In this document: positions 17,022-25,232 of the stretch, piece after piece
Numbering within the stretch: position 1 is the stretch's first letter
How the letters are laid out: each line of letters begins with the position of its first letter
Assembly (NCBI RefSeq): GCF_007829525.1
Contig: NZ_VLJP01000024.1
Location: forward strand, 8,066-41,907
Direction of reading: 5' to 3'
Origin: Mesorhizobium sp. J18
GTDB taxonomy: Bacteria; Pseudomonadota; Alphaproteobacteria; Rhizobiales; Rhizobiaceae
DNA length: 33,842 nt
Notes under the pieces: generated by a model
Databases searched by the model: none
What the model was told of the DNA's origin: nothing
What the model saw: only the letters and a program-made list of their open reading frames with translations
Program-made: the position numbers and the translations under genes

Positions 17022-17576
17022 CTTGGACTTGCCCCCTACATGCTCGAGACCCCTTTCTTTGTTTGGCAAGCAACAGCCGCCACCACTCGCGGGTCTGGTG
17101 GAGCGTAAAGAATAAAGCGACGCATTCGAGTCGGTCTTGGACTGTGGCGCAGCAGCTTTTGTCTGGATACGAAATGGTCCTCACCCAATCAGGTGTGACG
17201 AGACCGGCGTTGTGCGCAAATGGCCAAGCCCGATCTTTCGCAAATTCTTGTCCCAAGATATCGGACTCAAGCAAAGACCAGCAGCACAACACAGGGATGG
17301 CGAGGGCCGCCGGTCTCTTCGAAGGTCATTGGCCTTCGGGCCGGTTCAGCAGGCGAGCCAGAAGCGTATCCCTGCCGTTCGAATCCACATCGCCCGCCAT
17401 GCGTGATCGCTGAAGTCGGCGTCGATCACCGTGGCCGTCCCGAGAAAACTCAAGAACTGGCGCGATAGAATTCGTAGAGAGATGTGACCAACATCCGCGC
17501 ATCAGCTGCTGCCCAAACGTTCTGGATGTGGCCATGGTCGAATTTTCTGCGAGATTTGACGCCTGGATACAGAGAC
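17022..17576. other. Non-coding stretch upstream of autotransporter 2
   Basis: About 550 bases without a recognisable gene. A - strand open frame at 17326-17580 has no family resemblance, a biased Arg/Ser-rich composition and overlaps the end of the cysteine-rich gene, so I do not call it. This stretch should contain the promoter of autotransporter 2. CGGCTGT, half of the palindrome upstream of autotransporter 1, also occurs on the - strand just upstream here, but without its partner arm. Confidence 0.4.
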
Positions 17577-17894
17577 TCAATCTGCCTTCAGGATTGAAGG
17601 CGACTGTCTCACGATATTATTCCCGCTGCTGGGGTCGGTTCGGAGCACGGTCCTGTGGCAGGATGCTTTCGTGTTCCCTGTCTTGTTCGGGAATGTGCAG
17701 CCATACGAAACCAGATTGCCGCCTTCCTTTATTTCACAGCCCATTGCGCATTTCGATCCGGCGCATCCAGATTGAATCTTGTCTCCGCAGGCCCTTTCCA
17801 CCGTCGCCTCCGAAACGGGCGCGGCACTAGCGCTCCCGGCAAGGCATAACGCCATGAAGATCGAAAACGCGGTCACAAAAACCGGTCTGGCCAT
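17577..17894 (-). CDS. Small secreted six-cysteine protein of unknown function
   Basis: A 105-residue precursor. The signal peptide is clear: MARP, a hydrophobic core, then GSASAA, with cleavage near residue 24. The mature part of ~80 residues has six cysteines spaced C-x7-C-x4-C-x3-C-x12-C-x12-C, which suggests three disulfide bonds in the periplasm or outside the cell. An AAGGAG ribosome-binding site lies about eight bases before the ATG at 17894. It sits between the module 2 AraC gene and autotransporter 2, on their strand. I recognise no family. It could be a small surface or periplasmic partner, an inhibitor or a peptide effector; nothing in the sequence decides between these. Confidence 0.7.
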   Translation of the reverse strand: MARPVFVTAFSIFMALCLAGSASAAPVSEATVERACGDKIQSGCAGSKCAMGCEIKEGGNLVSYGCTFPNKTGNTKASCHRTVLRTDPSSGNNIVRQSPSILKAD

Positions 17895-18113
17895 CAGCGA
17901 CTCCTTTGCTCCCTAGTTGCAAGAGGACGAAGGGAATTCGCCTCTGTTCTCACCTTCGCCGCCCGCATGATCCTGCTGAGATTTGTCCATGCAGGCGCGT
18001 AGGAATAGAGGAGTGCCTAGGGCCGGTCTTGGCCTAAGGCGCAAAAGGAATTGTCATTAAGCGAAATCCCCGTAACGTACCCGCCACGCAGGGAGATGCA
18101 GAAGCTGCTGAAT

Positions 18114-19097
18114 TTAATGGGGCCGCGCAGAGAGGAATCTGTGCCGCACGTCGGTAGGTGTTTCACCATAGATCTTGCGGAAGCTTCGGTTGAAATAGCT
18201 GAGATCACTGAACCCGCAGCTAAAAGCGATTTCGCTGACCGACCTTTGCGCGGAAAGAGGAGCAGACAAGCAGCGGTAGGCCAAAGCCAAGCGCTCCCGC
18301 AAGACAAAGCTCGTGAATGTGGTGCCGTCATCGGCAAAAAGCATTTGAATGGAGCGTGGATGTAATCCAAACGCTCTCGCCGCAGCCTCGACATTCAGCT
18401 CCGGAGAACCAAGGTGCGTGAGGATCCATCGCTTGACGGCGTCGAGCCGTGCCGCGCGCAAGCCGCGCGCCGAGGCTAGTTCCGCCGCGTCCCTGTTTGT
18501 TCCAACAGCCAGTACCGCGAGATCGGTGATATGGGTGGCGACTGTCTGCGCGAATCGAGGATCGCGGACGGCCTCGGTATTCATGAGCTGACGGTGGCTG
18601 GCGAGATAAGATGTCAGTAGCCGAAGTGCCTCGTTATCCGCCGGGATCACTTGCATAAGGGCTGCCTCTGCGTTGGGGAGCAATGGCAGCAATACACTGC
18701 GCTGCAGCTTCACGGTCACATGATGAAAGGTCTCGTGAGTTTCGCATGTCACGCGATCCGCGCAAGACATCAGGGCGGTCGACCCATCCGCGTGAACCAC
18801 TTTGCCAAACTGTTCGGCAAAGCCCTTGGCTGGCGATGGGCTCCATAACAGGACGAAATCATCGCTGTCTCTCGACGGGTCGTGGGAGGTTTCCAGGCGG
18901 TGGGGGGCAACCCGCGCATCGGTTACGGTGACGCCGGGCAGAAGACGGGTTTCCGTCTCCATATGTAGACTGCCATCGAGTGGAGTGAACTCCACGTTGA
19001 GAAAAGCGCGGCCAACCACCTCCCTCACCAGTTCGTCTCGTTGAGGATCAGTTATCTCCAGTGTTGAAAAGCGGATCAACGCTGGATCTTTGAACAT
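18114..19097 (-). CDS. AraC-family transcriptional regulator, module 2
   Basis: I chose the ATG at 19097 (327 residues) because GGAGGGG lies about eight bases upstream; an in-frame start at 19190 lacks such a site. The N-terminal ~200 residues form a ligand-binding-like domain related to that of other AraC activators (DDFVLLWSP, ALMSCADRVTCETHETFHHVTVKL). The C-terminal ~100 residues are the double helix-turn-helix (LNVEAAARAFGLHPRSIQML, then VSEIAFSCGFSDLSYFNRSF and GETPTDVR). It is transcribed toward the cysteine-rich gene and autotransporter 2, and diverges from the glycine-zipper gene. It is the likely activator of one or both. Its similarity to the module 1 regulator is in overall architecture, not high identity. 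Confidence 0.88.
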   Translation of the reverse strand: MFKDPALIRFSTLEITDPQRDELVREVVGRAFLNVEFTPLDGSLHMETETRLLPGVTVTDARVAPHRLETSHDPSRDSDDFVLLWSPSPAKGFAEQFGKVVHADGSTALMSCADRVTCETHETFHHVTVKLQRSVLLPLLPNAEAALMQVIPADNEALRLLTSYLASHRQLMNTEAVRDPRFAQTVATHITDLAVLAVGTNRDAAELASARGLRAARLDAVKRWILTHLGSPELNVEAAARAFGLHPRSIQMLFADDGTTFTSFVLRERLALAYRCLSAPLSAQRSVSEIAFSCGFSDLSYFNRSFRKIYGETPTDVRHRFLSARPH

Positions 19098-19514
19098 CTC
19101 TATCCCCTCCGCCCCCGAACGGAATATAGTCCACGTCAAGAATGCGCTTGGCAAATACAGCCAAAGATCGATTTGGCTTGCGTGGTGCAATTGCGAAAAC
19201 GAAATTCTCTCCGATGATGCTCATCACGGCGGAGAATTCAACCCGGATTCTCAGTCCCGGTACCGTACCTATTCCCGTGAGACGGATCCGCGCTGCATGA
19301 CCGCGTCCGTTATGGCATCTGGCGAGCCAGATGAATCGGCGACACCAATTCTTTATCGGTCGCAGCGTCGGTTGCATCTGCGACAATTCCATGTTGAATG
19401 CGCCCTTGCATACTCGCCCCAGCGGCCAGGCCACCTCCCAGCCAAAAGACGAGTTCGCAAGAGTGTCTTTAGACACGTTCTATTCAACACGGTTCAATAT
19501 TTTGGGGGACCGAT
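19098..19514. promoter_or_regulatory. Divergent intergenic region between araC-like gene and glycine-zipper gene
   Basis: About 417 bases that should hold promoters for both divergent genes. A perfect small inverted repeat GTGTC-TTTA-GACAC lies at 19463-19476, about 40 bases before the glycine-zipper start, followed by an AT-rich CAATATTTT that could be a -10 region. Overlapping open frames on both strands (for example - strand 19048-19476) show no family resemblance. Confidence 0.35.
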
Positions 19515-19799
19515 ATGGAAGCTATTATTGCACAACTTATTGGCGGGCTTGCCGGCGGCGGTGCCGGCGGCAAGATCGTCAAGGACTCAGATCTCGGCAA
19601 CATCGGTAATCTGATCGCAGGCGCGATCGGCGGCGTCGGCGGCGGTACACTTCTTGGTTCGCTGCTCGGGGCTGGAGGTGCTGCCGCGGGTGGCGTGGAC
19701 ATTGCCGCACTCGCCGGACAACTGGTCGGCGGCGGGGTGGCGGGGGCGGTCGTTCAGATTGTCGCCGGCCTGATTATCAATAAGCTGATCAAGAAATAA
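19515..19799 (+). CDS. Small glycine-zipper hydrophobic protein
   Basis: A 94-residue protein made of glycine/alanine-rich hydrophobic stretches with many GxxxG-type contacts (LIGGLAGGGAGGKI, LIAGAIGGVGGGTLLGSLLG, LVGGGVAGAVVQIVAG) and a basic end, NKLIKK. There is no normal signal peptide. A GGGGG ribosome-binding region lies ~8 bases before the ATG. Similar small proteins of unknown role occur in alphaproteobacteria. The composition also recalls glycine-zipper bacteriocins such as Caulobacter CdzC/CdzD and pore-forming peptides, but no type I exporter or immunity gene is next to it, so that is only an analogy. It is followed 22 bases later by a YegP-like gene and probably co-transcribed. 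Confidence 0.7.
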   Translation: MEAIIAQLIGGLAGGGAGGKIVKDSDLGNIGNLIAGAIGGVGGGTLLGSLLGAGGAAAGGVDIAALAGQLVGGGVAGAVVQIVAGLIINKLIKK

Positions 19800-19821
19800 T
19801 ACGGGTAAGGTAAGAACCACT

Positions 19822-19998
19822 ATGGCGCATAAATTCGAAATCTATAAGGACAAGGCTGGAGAATACCGAGTTCGCTTCAAGTACAACAGCGAAGTCATGT
19901 TCTCCACTGAAGGCTACTCCTCAAAGGCAAGCGCACAAAACGCGATCGATTCCATCAAGAAGAACGGACCGGCCGCGCCTGTGGAAGACATCAGCTAA
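19822..19998 (+). CDS. YegP-like DUF1508 protein
   Basis: A 58-residue protein with one DUF1508 repeat: FEIYKDKAGEYRVRFKYNSE, then GYSSKASAQNAIDSIKKN and a final VEDIS. E. coli YegP has two such units; the single-unit form is common in alphaproteobacteria. The fold is a small beta-alpha unit of unknown function. A GTAAGGTAAGAA ribosome-binding region precedes the ATG. It ends 17 bases before an intrinsic terminator, so the glycine-zipper and YegP genes form a closed two-gene unit. Confidence 0.85.
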   Translation: MAHKFEIYKDKAGEYRVRFKYNSEVMFSTEGYSSKASAQNAIDSIKKNGPAAPVEDIS

Positions 19999-20015
19999 CC
20001 ACCGGACTTCCTTCA

Positions 20016-20046
20016 ATGCCGCTGCAACACCGCAGCGGGCATTTTT
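20016..20046 (+). terminator. Intrinsic terminator after the YegP-like gene
   Basis: ATGCCGCTGC pairs with GCAGCGGGCAT (one bulged base) around the loop AACACC, followed by TTTTT at 20042-20046. It closes the glycine-zipper/YegP unit and separates it from the trb operon. Confidence 0.85.
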
Positions 20047-20298
20047 GCGTCCTCTGATGATGTCTCCCCAGCCTCAGGACAAATGACCCGGTCCCGCTTT
20101 GCCTGACAACTCGCAGATGATTCGCCGGCAGGACCCAGATCGGACTCGAATTGCAGCGTGCCGATTCCGCCGATCGCCTGTATTTGCACGCTACGCTACG
20201 ACGGCGCTTAAATCTTGTTGAACTGTCGCGTTTTGTGGCTCTTTTAGTCATCCCCATTCGGGGATCATCTCTTGCATCCCCGGCGAAACGGGGACGAG
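20047..20298 (+). promoter_or_regulatory. Leader of the trb operon with two C4/G4 hairpins
   Basis: About 250 bases without a gene. Two short hairpins stand just before trbB: ATCCCC (20250-20255) with GGGGAT (20260-20265), and TCCCC (20277-20281) with GGGGA (20290-20294). The second GGGGA is also the probable ribosome-binding site of trbB, so the hairpin could hide it. The two C-runs and two G-runs could also pair crosswise, which would allow alternative structures. The trb promoter must lie in this stretch if the cargo has cut the operon from traG. Confidence 0.4.
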
Positions 20299-21279
20299 AT
20301 GGCAGCCTTCGACAATAATCGGATCAGCTTTCAGCGCGGGGCACGGATGCTCCGCACCGCGCTCGGCCCTGCCATCGGACGCTTCCTGGAAGACCCCGCC
20401 GTCGTCGAGGTCATGCTGAACCCCGATGGCCGCGTCTGGATCGACCGTCTCTCAGAAGGGCTGGCCGATACGGGAGAAAGGCTGTCGGCCGCAGATGGCG
20501 AGCGCATCGTGCGCCTGGTCGCGCACCATGTCGGCGCCGAGGTCCATGCCCGTGCGCCTCACGTCTCTGCCGAGCTTCCGGAGACCGGCGAACGATTTGA
20601 GGGCCTGTTGCCGCCCGTCGTCGAAGCGCCGGCCTTTGCCATCCGCAAGCCTGCCGTCGCTGTCTTCACGCTCGCTGACTATGTCGCTGCCGGGATCATG
20701 ACGGCCGGCCAGGCCGCGATACTGCGTGAGGCTGTTGCCACACGTGCCAACATCCTTGTCGCCGGCGGAACCTCGACCGGCAAGACGACACTCACCAATG
20801 CGCTGCTGGCCGAGGTCTCCAAGGGGACAGATCGTGTCATCACGATCGAGGATACGCGCGAACTGCAATGCACCGCTGACAACAAGGTGCCGATGCGCAG
20901 CGTGGACGAGGTGATCGATCTCCTGACGCTGTCGCGCGCCACGATGCGTTTCCGGCCCGATCGCATCATTGTCGGCGAGGTGCGCGGCCCGGAAGCGCTG
21001 GGCCTTCTCAAGCTATGGGGCACCGGTCATCCCGGCGGCATCGGCACGTTGCACGCCGGTTCCGCCATTGGCGCACTCCACCGTCTCGAGCAGCTCATCC
21101 AGGAAGCCGTCATCACGGTGCCCCGATCACTGATCGGCGAGGCCATCGACCTTGTTGCCGTCCTTGCCGGCCGCGGCTCGTCGCGCCGGCTGGCCGAACT
21201 CGCCCGCGTCGACGGGCTCGGGCCGGACGGCGCGTACCGCATTTTCCCAGCCACCAACCCGAATGGAGATTCCGAATGA
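20299..21279 (+). CDS. trbB: Conjugal transfer ATPase TrbB (VirB11 family)
   Basis: A cytoplasmic hexameric ATPase that powers pilus assembly and substrate passage at the base of the mating channel, 326 residues from the ATG at 20299. An in-frame TTG at 20272 would add nine residues and skip the GGGGACGAG ribosome-binding site. The N-terminal domain has [17 protein letters not shown]. Walker [17 protein letters not shown] is at ~155, the Asp box [11 protein letters not shown] at ~188, Walker [16 protein letters not shown] at ~220 and the His box [13 protein letters not shown] at ~243. All catalytic positions are present. The stop overlaps the trbC start. Confidence 0.97.
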   Translation: MAAFDNNRISFQRGARMLRTALGPAIGRFLEDPAVVEVMLNPDGRVWIDRLSEGLADTGERLSAADGERIVRLVAHHVGAEVHARAPHVSAELPETGERFEGLLPPVVEAPAFAIRKPAVAVFTLADYVAAGIMTAGQAAILREAVATRANILVAGGTSTGKTTLTNALLAEVSKGTDRVITIEDTRELQCTADNKVPMRSVDEVIDLLTLSRATMRFRPDRIIVGEVRGPEALGLLKLWGTGHPGGIGTLHAGSAIGALHRLEQLIQEAVITVPRSLIGEAIDLVAVLAGRGSSRRLAELARVDGLGPDGAYRIFPATNPNGDSE

Positions 21280-21608
21280 TACGTCACGCCTTCCGTTTCC
21301 GCCGTCATGTCGCCACCGCGGTGGCCGTCACCTATGTCAACCTGTTCATGGCTCCCGCTGCCCATGCATCGGGCTCGTCCATGCCCTGGGAAGCGCCGCT
21401 GCAATCGATCCTCGAATCCGTCGAGGGACCGGTTGCCAAGATCGTCGCGGTGATCATCATCATCGTCACCGGCCTGACGCTCGCCTTCGGCGATACCGGC
21501 GGCGGCTTTCGTCGGCTGATCCAGATCGTCTTCGGCATCTCCATCGCCTTCGCGGCCTCAAGCTTTTTCCTCTCGTTCTTCTCCTTTGGCGGCGGGGCGC
21601 TGATCTGA
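21276..21608 (+). CDS. trbC: Conjugal pilin TrbC
   Basis: A 110-residue major pilin precursor of the VirB2/TrbC family. The ATG at 21276 overlaps the trbB stop (ATGA). It has a long basic leader ([11 protein letters not shown]) and a hydrophobic core ending HASGSS, with leader cleavage likely near residue 32. Two hydrophobic helices follow (VAKIVAVIIIIVTGLTLAF and IQIVFGISIAFAASSFFL) joined by the polar loop GDTGGGFRR, the normal pilin layout. It is probably processed and inserted in the inner membrane before pilus assembly. Confidence 0.93.
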   Translation: MIRHAFRFRRHVATAVAVTYVNLFMAPAAHASGSSMPWEAPLQSILESVEGPVAKIVAVIIIIVTGLTLAFGDTGGGFRRLIQIVFGISIAFAASSFFLSFFSFGGGALI

Positions 21609-21889
21609 TGGCGGCAGGATTCGAACAACTCGACGCCGTTCCGGGGTTCACCGTCCCCGTCCATCGCGCCCTTACCGAGCCGATCCTGCTCGGCGGCGCG
21701 CCGCGTTCCGTGGCGATCCTCAACGGCACGCTGGCCGGCGCCGTCGGCCTCGGCCTTCAGCTCTGGCTCGCCGGGATCGTGCTCTGGGCCATCGGTCATC
21801 TCGCCGCCGTCTGGGCCGCGAAACGCGATCCGCTCTTCGTGGAAGTCGCGCGCCGGCATCTGCGCGTGCCTGGGCATCTGTCGGTGTGA
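21608..21889 (+). CDS. trbD: Conjugal transfer protein TrbD (VirB3 family)
   Basis: A 93-residue inner-membrane protein. Its ATG at 21608 shares one base with the trbC stop. The layout is that of TrbD/VirB3: a short N-terminal segment (GFTVPVHRALTEPILLGGAPR), then a hydrophobic hairpin of two helices at about 35-70, then a charged end (RDPLFVEVARRHLR). It works with TrbE and the pilin in pilus assembly. Confidence 0.93.
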   Translation: MAAGFEQLDAVPGFTVPVHRALTEPILLGGAPRSVAILNGTLAGAVGLGLQLWLAGIVLWAIGHLAAVWAAKRDPLFVEVARRHLRVPGHLSV

Positions 21890-21899
21890 GGAACGCGCC

Positions 21900-24437
21900 A
21901 TGATGAACCTTGCCGAATATCGCCGTACCGCATCCCGTCTGGCCGACTATCTGCCCTGGGTGGCGCTCGTCGGATCAGGCGTCGTGCTGAATAAGGACGG
22001 CAGCTTTCAGCGCAGCGCAAAGTTCCGCGGTCCCGATCTCGATTCCGCCGTCGCCGCCGAGCTCGTCGCTGTGGTCGGGCGGCTCAACAATGCCTTCCGC
22101 CGCCTCGGTTCCGGCTGGGCGATCTTCGTCGAGGCGCAGCGTTCAGAGGCTTCCAGCTATCCCGACAGCACCTTTCCCGATCCGGCCTCGGCCCTCGTCG
22201 ATGCCGAACGCAAGGCCGACTTTGAGGAAGAAGGCAGCCATTTCGTCTCGGAATACTACCTGACCTTCCTTTGGCTGCCGCCTGCCGAAGAGGCCGCCCG
22301 CGCCGAAAGCTGGCTCTATGAAGGCCGTGAGACTTCTGGCGTGAACCCATGGGAACAGGTGCGCGGCTTCATCGACCGTACTGATCGGGTGCTGGCGCTG
22401 CTCGACGGCTTCATGCCTGAATGCCGTTGGCTCGATGACGGGGAGACGCTGACCTATCTCCACGCCACCATCTCGACCAACCGGCACCGGGTCCGCGTGC
22501 CGGAAACCCCGATCTATCTCGACGCTCTGCTCACCGACCAGCCGCTGACCGGCGGGCTGGAGCCGCGTCTCGGAAACGCGCATCTGCGCGTGCTCACCAT
22601 CACCGGCTTCCCGTCTACCACAACACCCGGGCTTCTCGACGATCTGAACCGGCTGGCATTTCCCTATCGCTGGTCCACCCGCGCCATCCTCATGGACAAG
22701 GTGGATGCCACGAAACTCCTGACCAGGATCAGGCGGCAATGGTTCGCCAAGCGCAAGTCGATCGCCGCGATCCTCAAGGAAGTGATGACCAACGAGCAAT
22801 CGGCGCTCGTCGACACCGATGCCGCCAACAAGGCGGCCGACGCCGACATGGCGCTGCAGGAGCTGGGCGCCGATGTGGCAGGACTTGCCTATGTCACAGC
22901 AACGATCACCGTCTGGGACGACAATCCCCGCCGCGCCGACGAGAAGCTGCGGCTGGTCGAAAAGGTCATCCAGTCCCGCGATTTCAGCGTCATGGTCGAG
23001 ACGGTCAATGCCGTTGACGCCTGGCTCGGCAGTTTACCCGGACATGCCTATGCCAATGTCCGGCAACCGCCGGTCTCGACGCTCAACCTTGCCCACATGG
23101 TCCCATCGTCCGCCGTGTGGGCGGGACCGGAACGGGACGAGCACTTCGGCGCGCCCCCGCTGCTTTATGGCAGGACCGAAGGCTCCACCCCGTTCCGGTT
23201 TTCCCTTCATGTCGGTGACGTCGGTCACACCCTCGTGGTCGGCCCCACCGGCGCGGGCAAATCCGTGCTGCTGGCGCTGATGGCCTTGCAGTTCCGTCGC
23301 TACGCCCGTTCCCGGGTCTTCGCCTTCGACTTCGGCGGCTCGATCCGCGCCACCGCACTCGCCATGGGCGGCGACTGGCATGATCTGGGCGGTGAACTGA
23401 CCGAAGGCTCGGACGCTTCCGTTTCCCTGCAACCGCTGGCCCGGATCGACGACGTCCATGAACGGGCCTGGGCCGCCGACTGGATCGTCGCAATCCTCAT
23501 GCGCGAAGGCATTCCGATCACGCCGGAGGTGAAGGAGCACATCTGGACAGCGCTCACCTCGCTGGCCTCCGCGCCGGTCACGGAGCGCACCATCACGGGC
23601 CTTGCCGTGCTGCTTCAGTCCAACGATCTCAAGCAAGCGCTGCGGCCCTATTGTTTTGGCGGCGCGCATGGCCGGCTGCTCGACGCCGAATCTGAACATC
23701 TCGGCTCCGCCGATGTGCAGGCCTTCGAGATCGAGGGCCTGGTTGGAACCGGTGCTGCCCCGGCAGTTCTGTCCTATCTCTTTCATCGCATTGGCGACCG
23801 GCTCGACGGACGCCCGACACTGCTCATCATCGACGAAGGCTGGTTGGCGCTGGACGACGACGGCTTCGCCGGCCAGCTCCGCGAGTGGCTCAAAACGCTG
23901 CGCAAGAAGAACGCATCCGTCATCTTCGCCACGCAGTCGCTCAGCGACATCGACAATTCGTCCATCGCGCCAGCCATCATCGAAAGCTGCTTGACGCGGT
24001 TGCTCCTGCCGAACGAACGCGCCATCGAACCGCAGATCACCACCATCTATCGCCGTTTCGGCCTCAATGACCGGCAGATCGAGATCCTCGCGCGGGCGAC
24101 ACCCAAGCAGGACTACTACTGCCAGTCGCGCCGCGGCAATCGCCTGTTCGAGCTGGGCCTCTCCGAGGTCGGGCTCGCGCTCTGCGCCGCATCGTCCAAA
24201 ACGGACCAGAGGCTGATCAGCGACATGCTTGCCGAGCACGGGCGCGCAGGCTTCCTCGATGCCTGGCTTCGTGCGCGCGGCGTCGAGTGGGCGGCGGACC
24301 TTATCCCGAACCTCACCAACATTGAAGCGGGACGAGAACCTGACCGGGATTCTGTATCGACCACGCCCGCAAACCCCGTCTTCGATGACGAATTCGCTTT
24401 TGAACTGGACCTCACAGAACAGGAGATCGAGCTATGA
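21900..24437 (+). CDS. trbE: Conjugal transfer ATPase TrbE (VirB4 family)
   Basis: An 845-residue inner-membrane-associated ATPase, the largest energy component of the channel. Tandem ATG codons at 21900 and 21903 follow GAGGAA. The N-terminal CagE/VirB4 domain is recognisable (YRRTASRLADYLPWVALVG, then FVEAQRSEASSYPDSTFPDP). Walker A VVGPTGAGKSVLLALMALQF is at ~446 and Walker B TLLIIDEGWLAL at ~640, followed by the SVIFATQSLSDI motif. Length is normal and no disruption is seen. Its stop overlaps the trbJ start (ATGA at 24434-24437). Confidence 0.97.
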   Translation: MMNLAEYRRTASRLADYLPWVALVGSGVVLNKDGSFQRSAKFRGPDLDSAVAAELVAVVGRLNNAFRRLGSGWAIFVEAQRSEASSYPDSTFPDPASALVDAERKADFEEEGSHFVSEYYLTFLWLPPAEEAARAESWLYEGRETSGVNPWEQVRGFIDRTDRVLALLDGFMPECRWLDDGETLTYLHATISTNRHRVRVPETPIYLDALLTDQPLTGGLEPRLGNAHLRVLTITGFPSTTTPGLLDDLNRLAFPYRWSTRAILMDKVDATKLLTRIRRQWFAKRKSIAAILKEVMTNEQSALVDTDAANKAADADMALQELGADVAGLAYVTATITVWDDNPRRADEKLRLVEKVIQSRDFSVMVETVNAVDAWLGSLPGHAYANVRQPPVSTLNLAHMVPSSAVWAGPERDEHFGAPPLLYGRTEGSTPFRFSLHVGDVGHTLVVGPTGAGKSVLLALMALQFRRYARSRVFAFDFGGSIRATALAMGGDWHDLGGELTEGSDASVSLQPLARIDDVHERAWAADWIVAILMREGIPITPEVKEHIWTALTSLASAPVTERTITGLAVLLQSNDLKQALRPYCFGGAHGRLLDAESEHLGSADVQAFEIEGLVGTGAAPAVLSYLFHRIGDRLDGRPTLLIIDEGWLALDDDGFAGQLREWLKTLRKKNASVIFATQSLSDIDNSSIAPAIIESCLTRLLLPNERAIEPQITTIYRRFGLNDRQIEILARATPKQDYYCQSRRGNRLFELGLSEVGLALCAASSKTDQRLISDMLAEHGRAGFLDAWLRARGVEWAADLIPNLTNIEAGREPDRDSVSTTPANPVFDDEFAFELDLTEQEIEL

Positions 24438-25210
24438 CTGTTTCCCGCCTTGCCCGACTTGCCGGCGCATCCACCCTAGCGCTTGCCCTGGCCGCACCGC
24501 TCGCATTGTCACCCATGCTCGCAAGCCCGGCGCATGCGCTCTTCGGCTTCGGGAGGATCGTCTACGACCCGACCAACCATGCGGAGAACCTGCTGACGGC
24601 CGCGCGCACGCTCGAGCAGATCAACAACCAGATCCAGAGCCTTCAGAACGAAGCGCAGATGCTGATCAATCAGGCCCGCAACCTCGCAAGCCTGCCCCAT
24701 TCTTCGCTCCAGCAGCTTCAGCAGAATGTGCAGCGCACCCAGCAATTGCTCGGTCAAGCGCAGAATATCGCATTCGATGTGCAGGAGATCGACCGGCTGT
24801 TCCAGCAGGATTACGCCAAAATCGACCTTTCCGCGACCGACCAGCAGCTTGTCGCCGATGCCCGCTCACGCTGGGAAAACACTGTCGCCGGCCTGCAGGA
24901 CGCCATGCGCGTCCAGGCCGGCGTCGTCGGCAATATCGACACCAACCGGGCCGAGATGTCGGCACTGGTCGGCCAGAGCCAGGGTGCGACAGGCGCGCTG
25001 CAAGCCACGCAGGCCGGCAACCAGCTCCTGGCGCTCCAGTCCCAGCAGCTCTCCGACCTGATCGCGGTTATGGCAGCGAACGGTCGCGCCAACGCCCTGA
25101 CCGAAGCCGAACGCGCAACGGCGGCCGAACAGGGCCGCATCCAGCGCGAGCGTTTCCTGACGCCGGGCACGGGCTACCAGCCCGGCAATGCGCGGATGTT
25201 CAACAACTGA
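24434..25210 (+). CDS. trbJ: Conjugal transfer protein TrbJ (VirB5-like)
   Basis: A 258-residue exported protein. The signal peptide is residues ~1-36 (long hydrophobic core, then ASPAHA). The mature protein is almost all helical and Gln/Asn-rich coiled coil (LEQINNQIQSLQNEAQMLIN, QNVQRTQQLLGQAQNI), as in the VirB5/TrbJ family, which sits at the pilus tip or in the periplasm. YDPTNHAENL near the start of the mature part is a family feature. It is coupled to trbE by a four-base overlap. Confidence 0.95.
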   Translation: MTVSRLARLAGASTLALALAAPLALSPMLASPAHALFGFGRIVYDPTNHAENLLTAARTLEQINNQIQSLQNEAQMLINQARNLASLPHSSLQQLQQNVQRTQQLLGQAQNIAFDVQEIDRLFQQDYAKIDLSATDQQLVADARSRWENTVAGLQDAMRVQAGVVGNIDTNRAEMSALVGQSQGATGALQATQAGNQLLALQSQQLSDLIAVMAANGRANALTEAERATAAEQGRIQRERFLTPGTGYQPGNARMFNN

Positions 25211-25232
25211 CAACCAGACGGAGGGGGCCGTT

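Noticed and set aside
17326-17580. An 84-codon - strand open frame upstream of autotransporter 2
   Set aside because: Biased composition, no family, no clear ribosome-binding site, and it overlaps the end of the cysteine-rich gene.
18016-18039. Hairpin-like CCTAGGGCC / GGCCTAAGG between the cysteine-rich gene and the AraC gene
   Set aside because: The stem has central mismatches and no T run, so I do not call a terminator.
19048-19476. A 142-codon - strand open frame upstream of the module 2 AraC gene
   Set aside because: It overlaps the AraC start region in another frame and shows no domain; the GGAGGGG site supports the AraC start at 19097.
23034-24239. A 401-codon - strand open frame
   Set aside because: Antisense to trbE, whose Walker motifs and length are normal.
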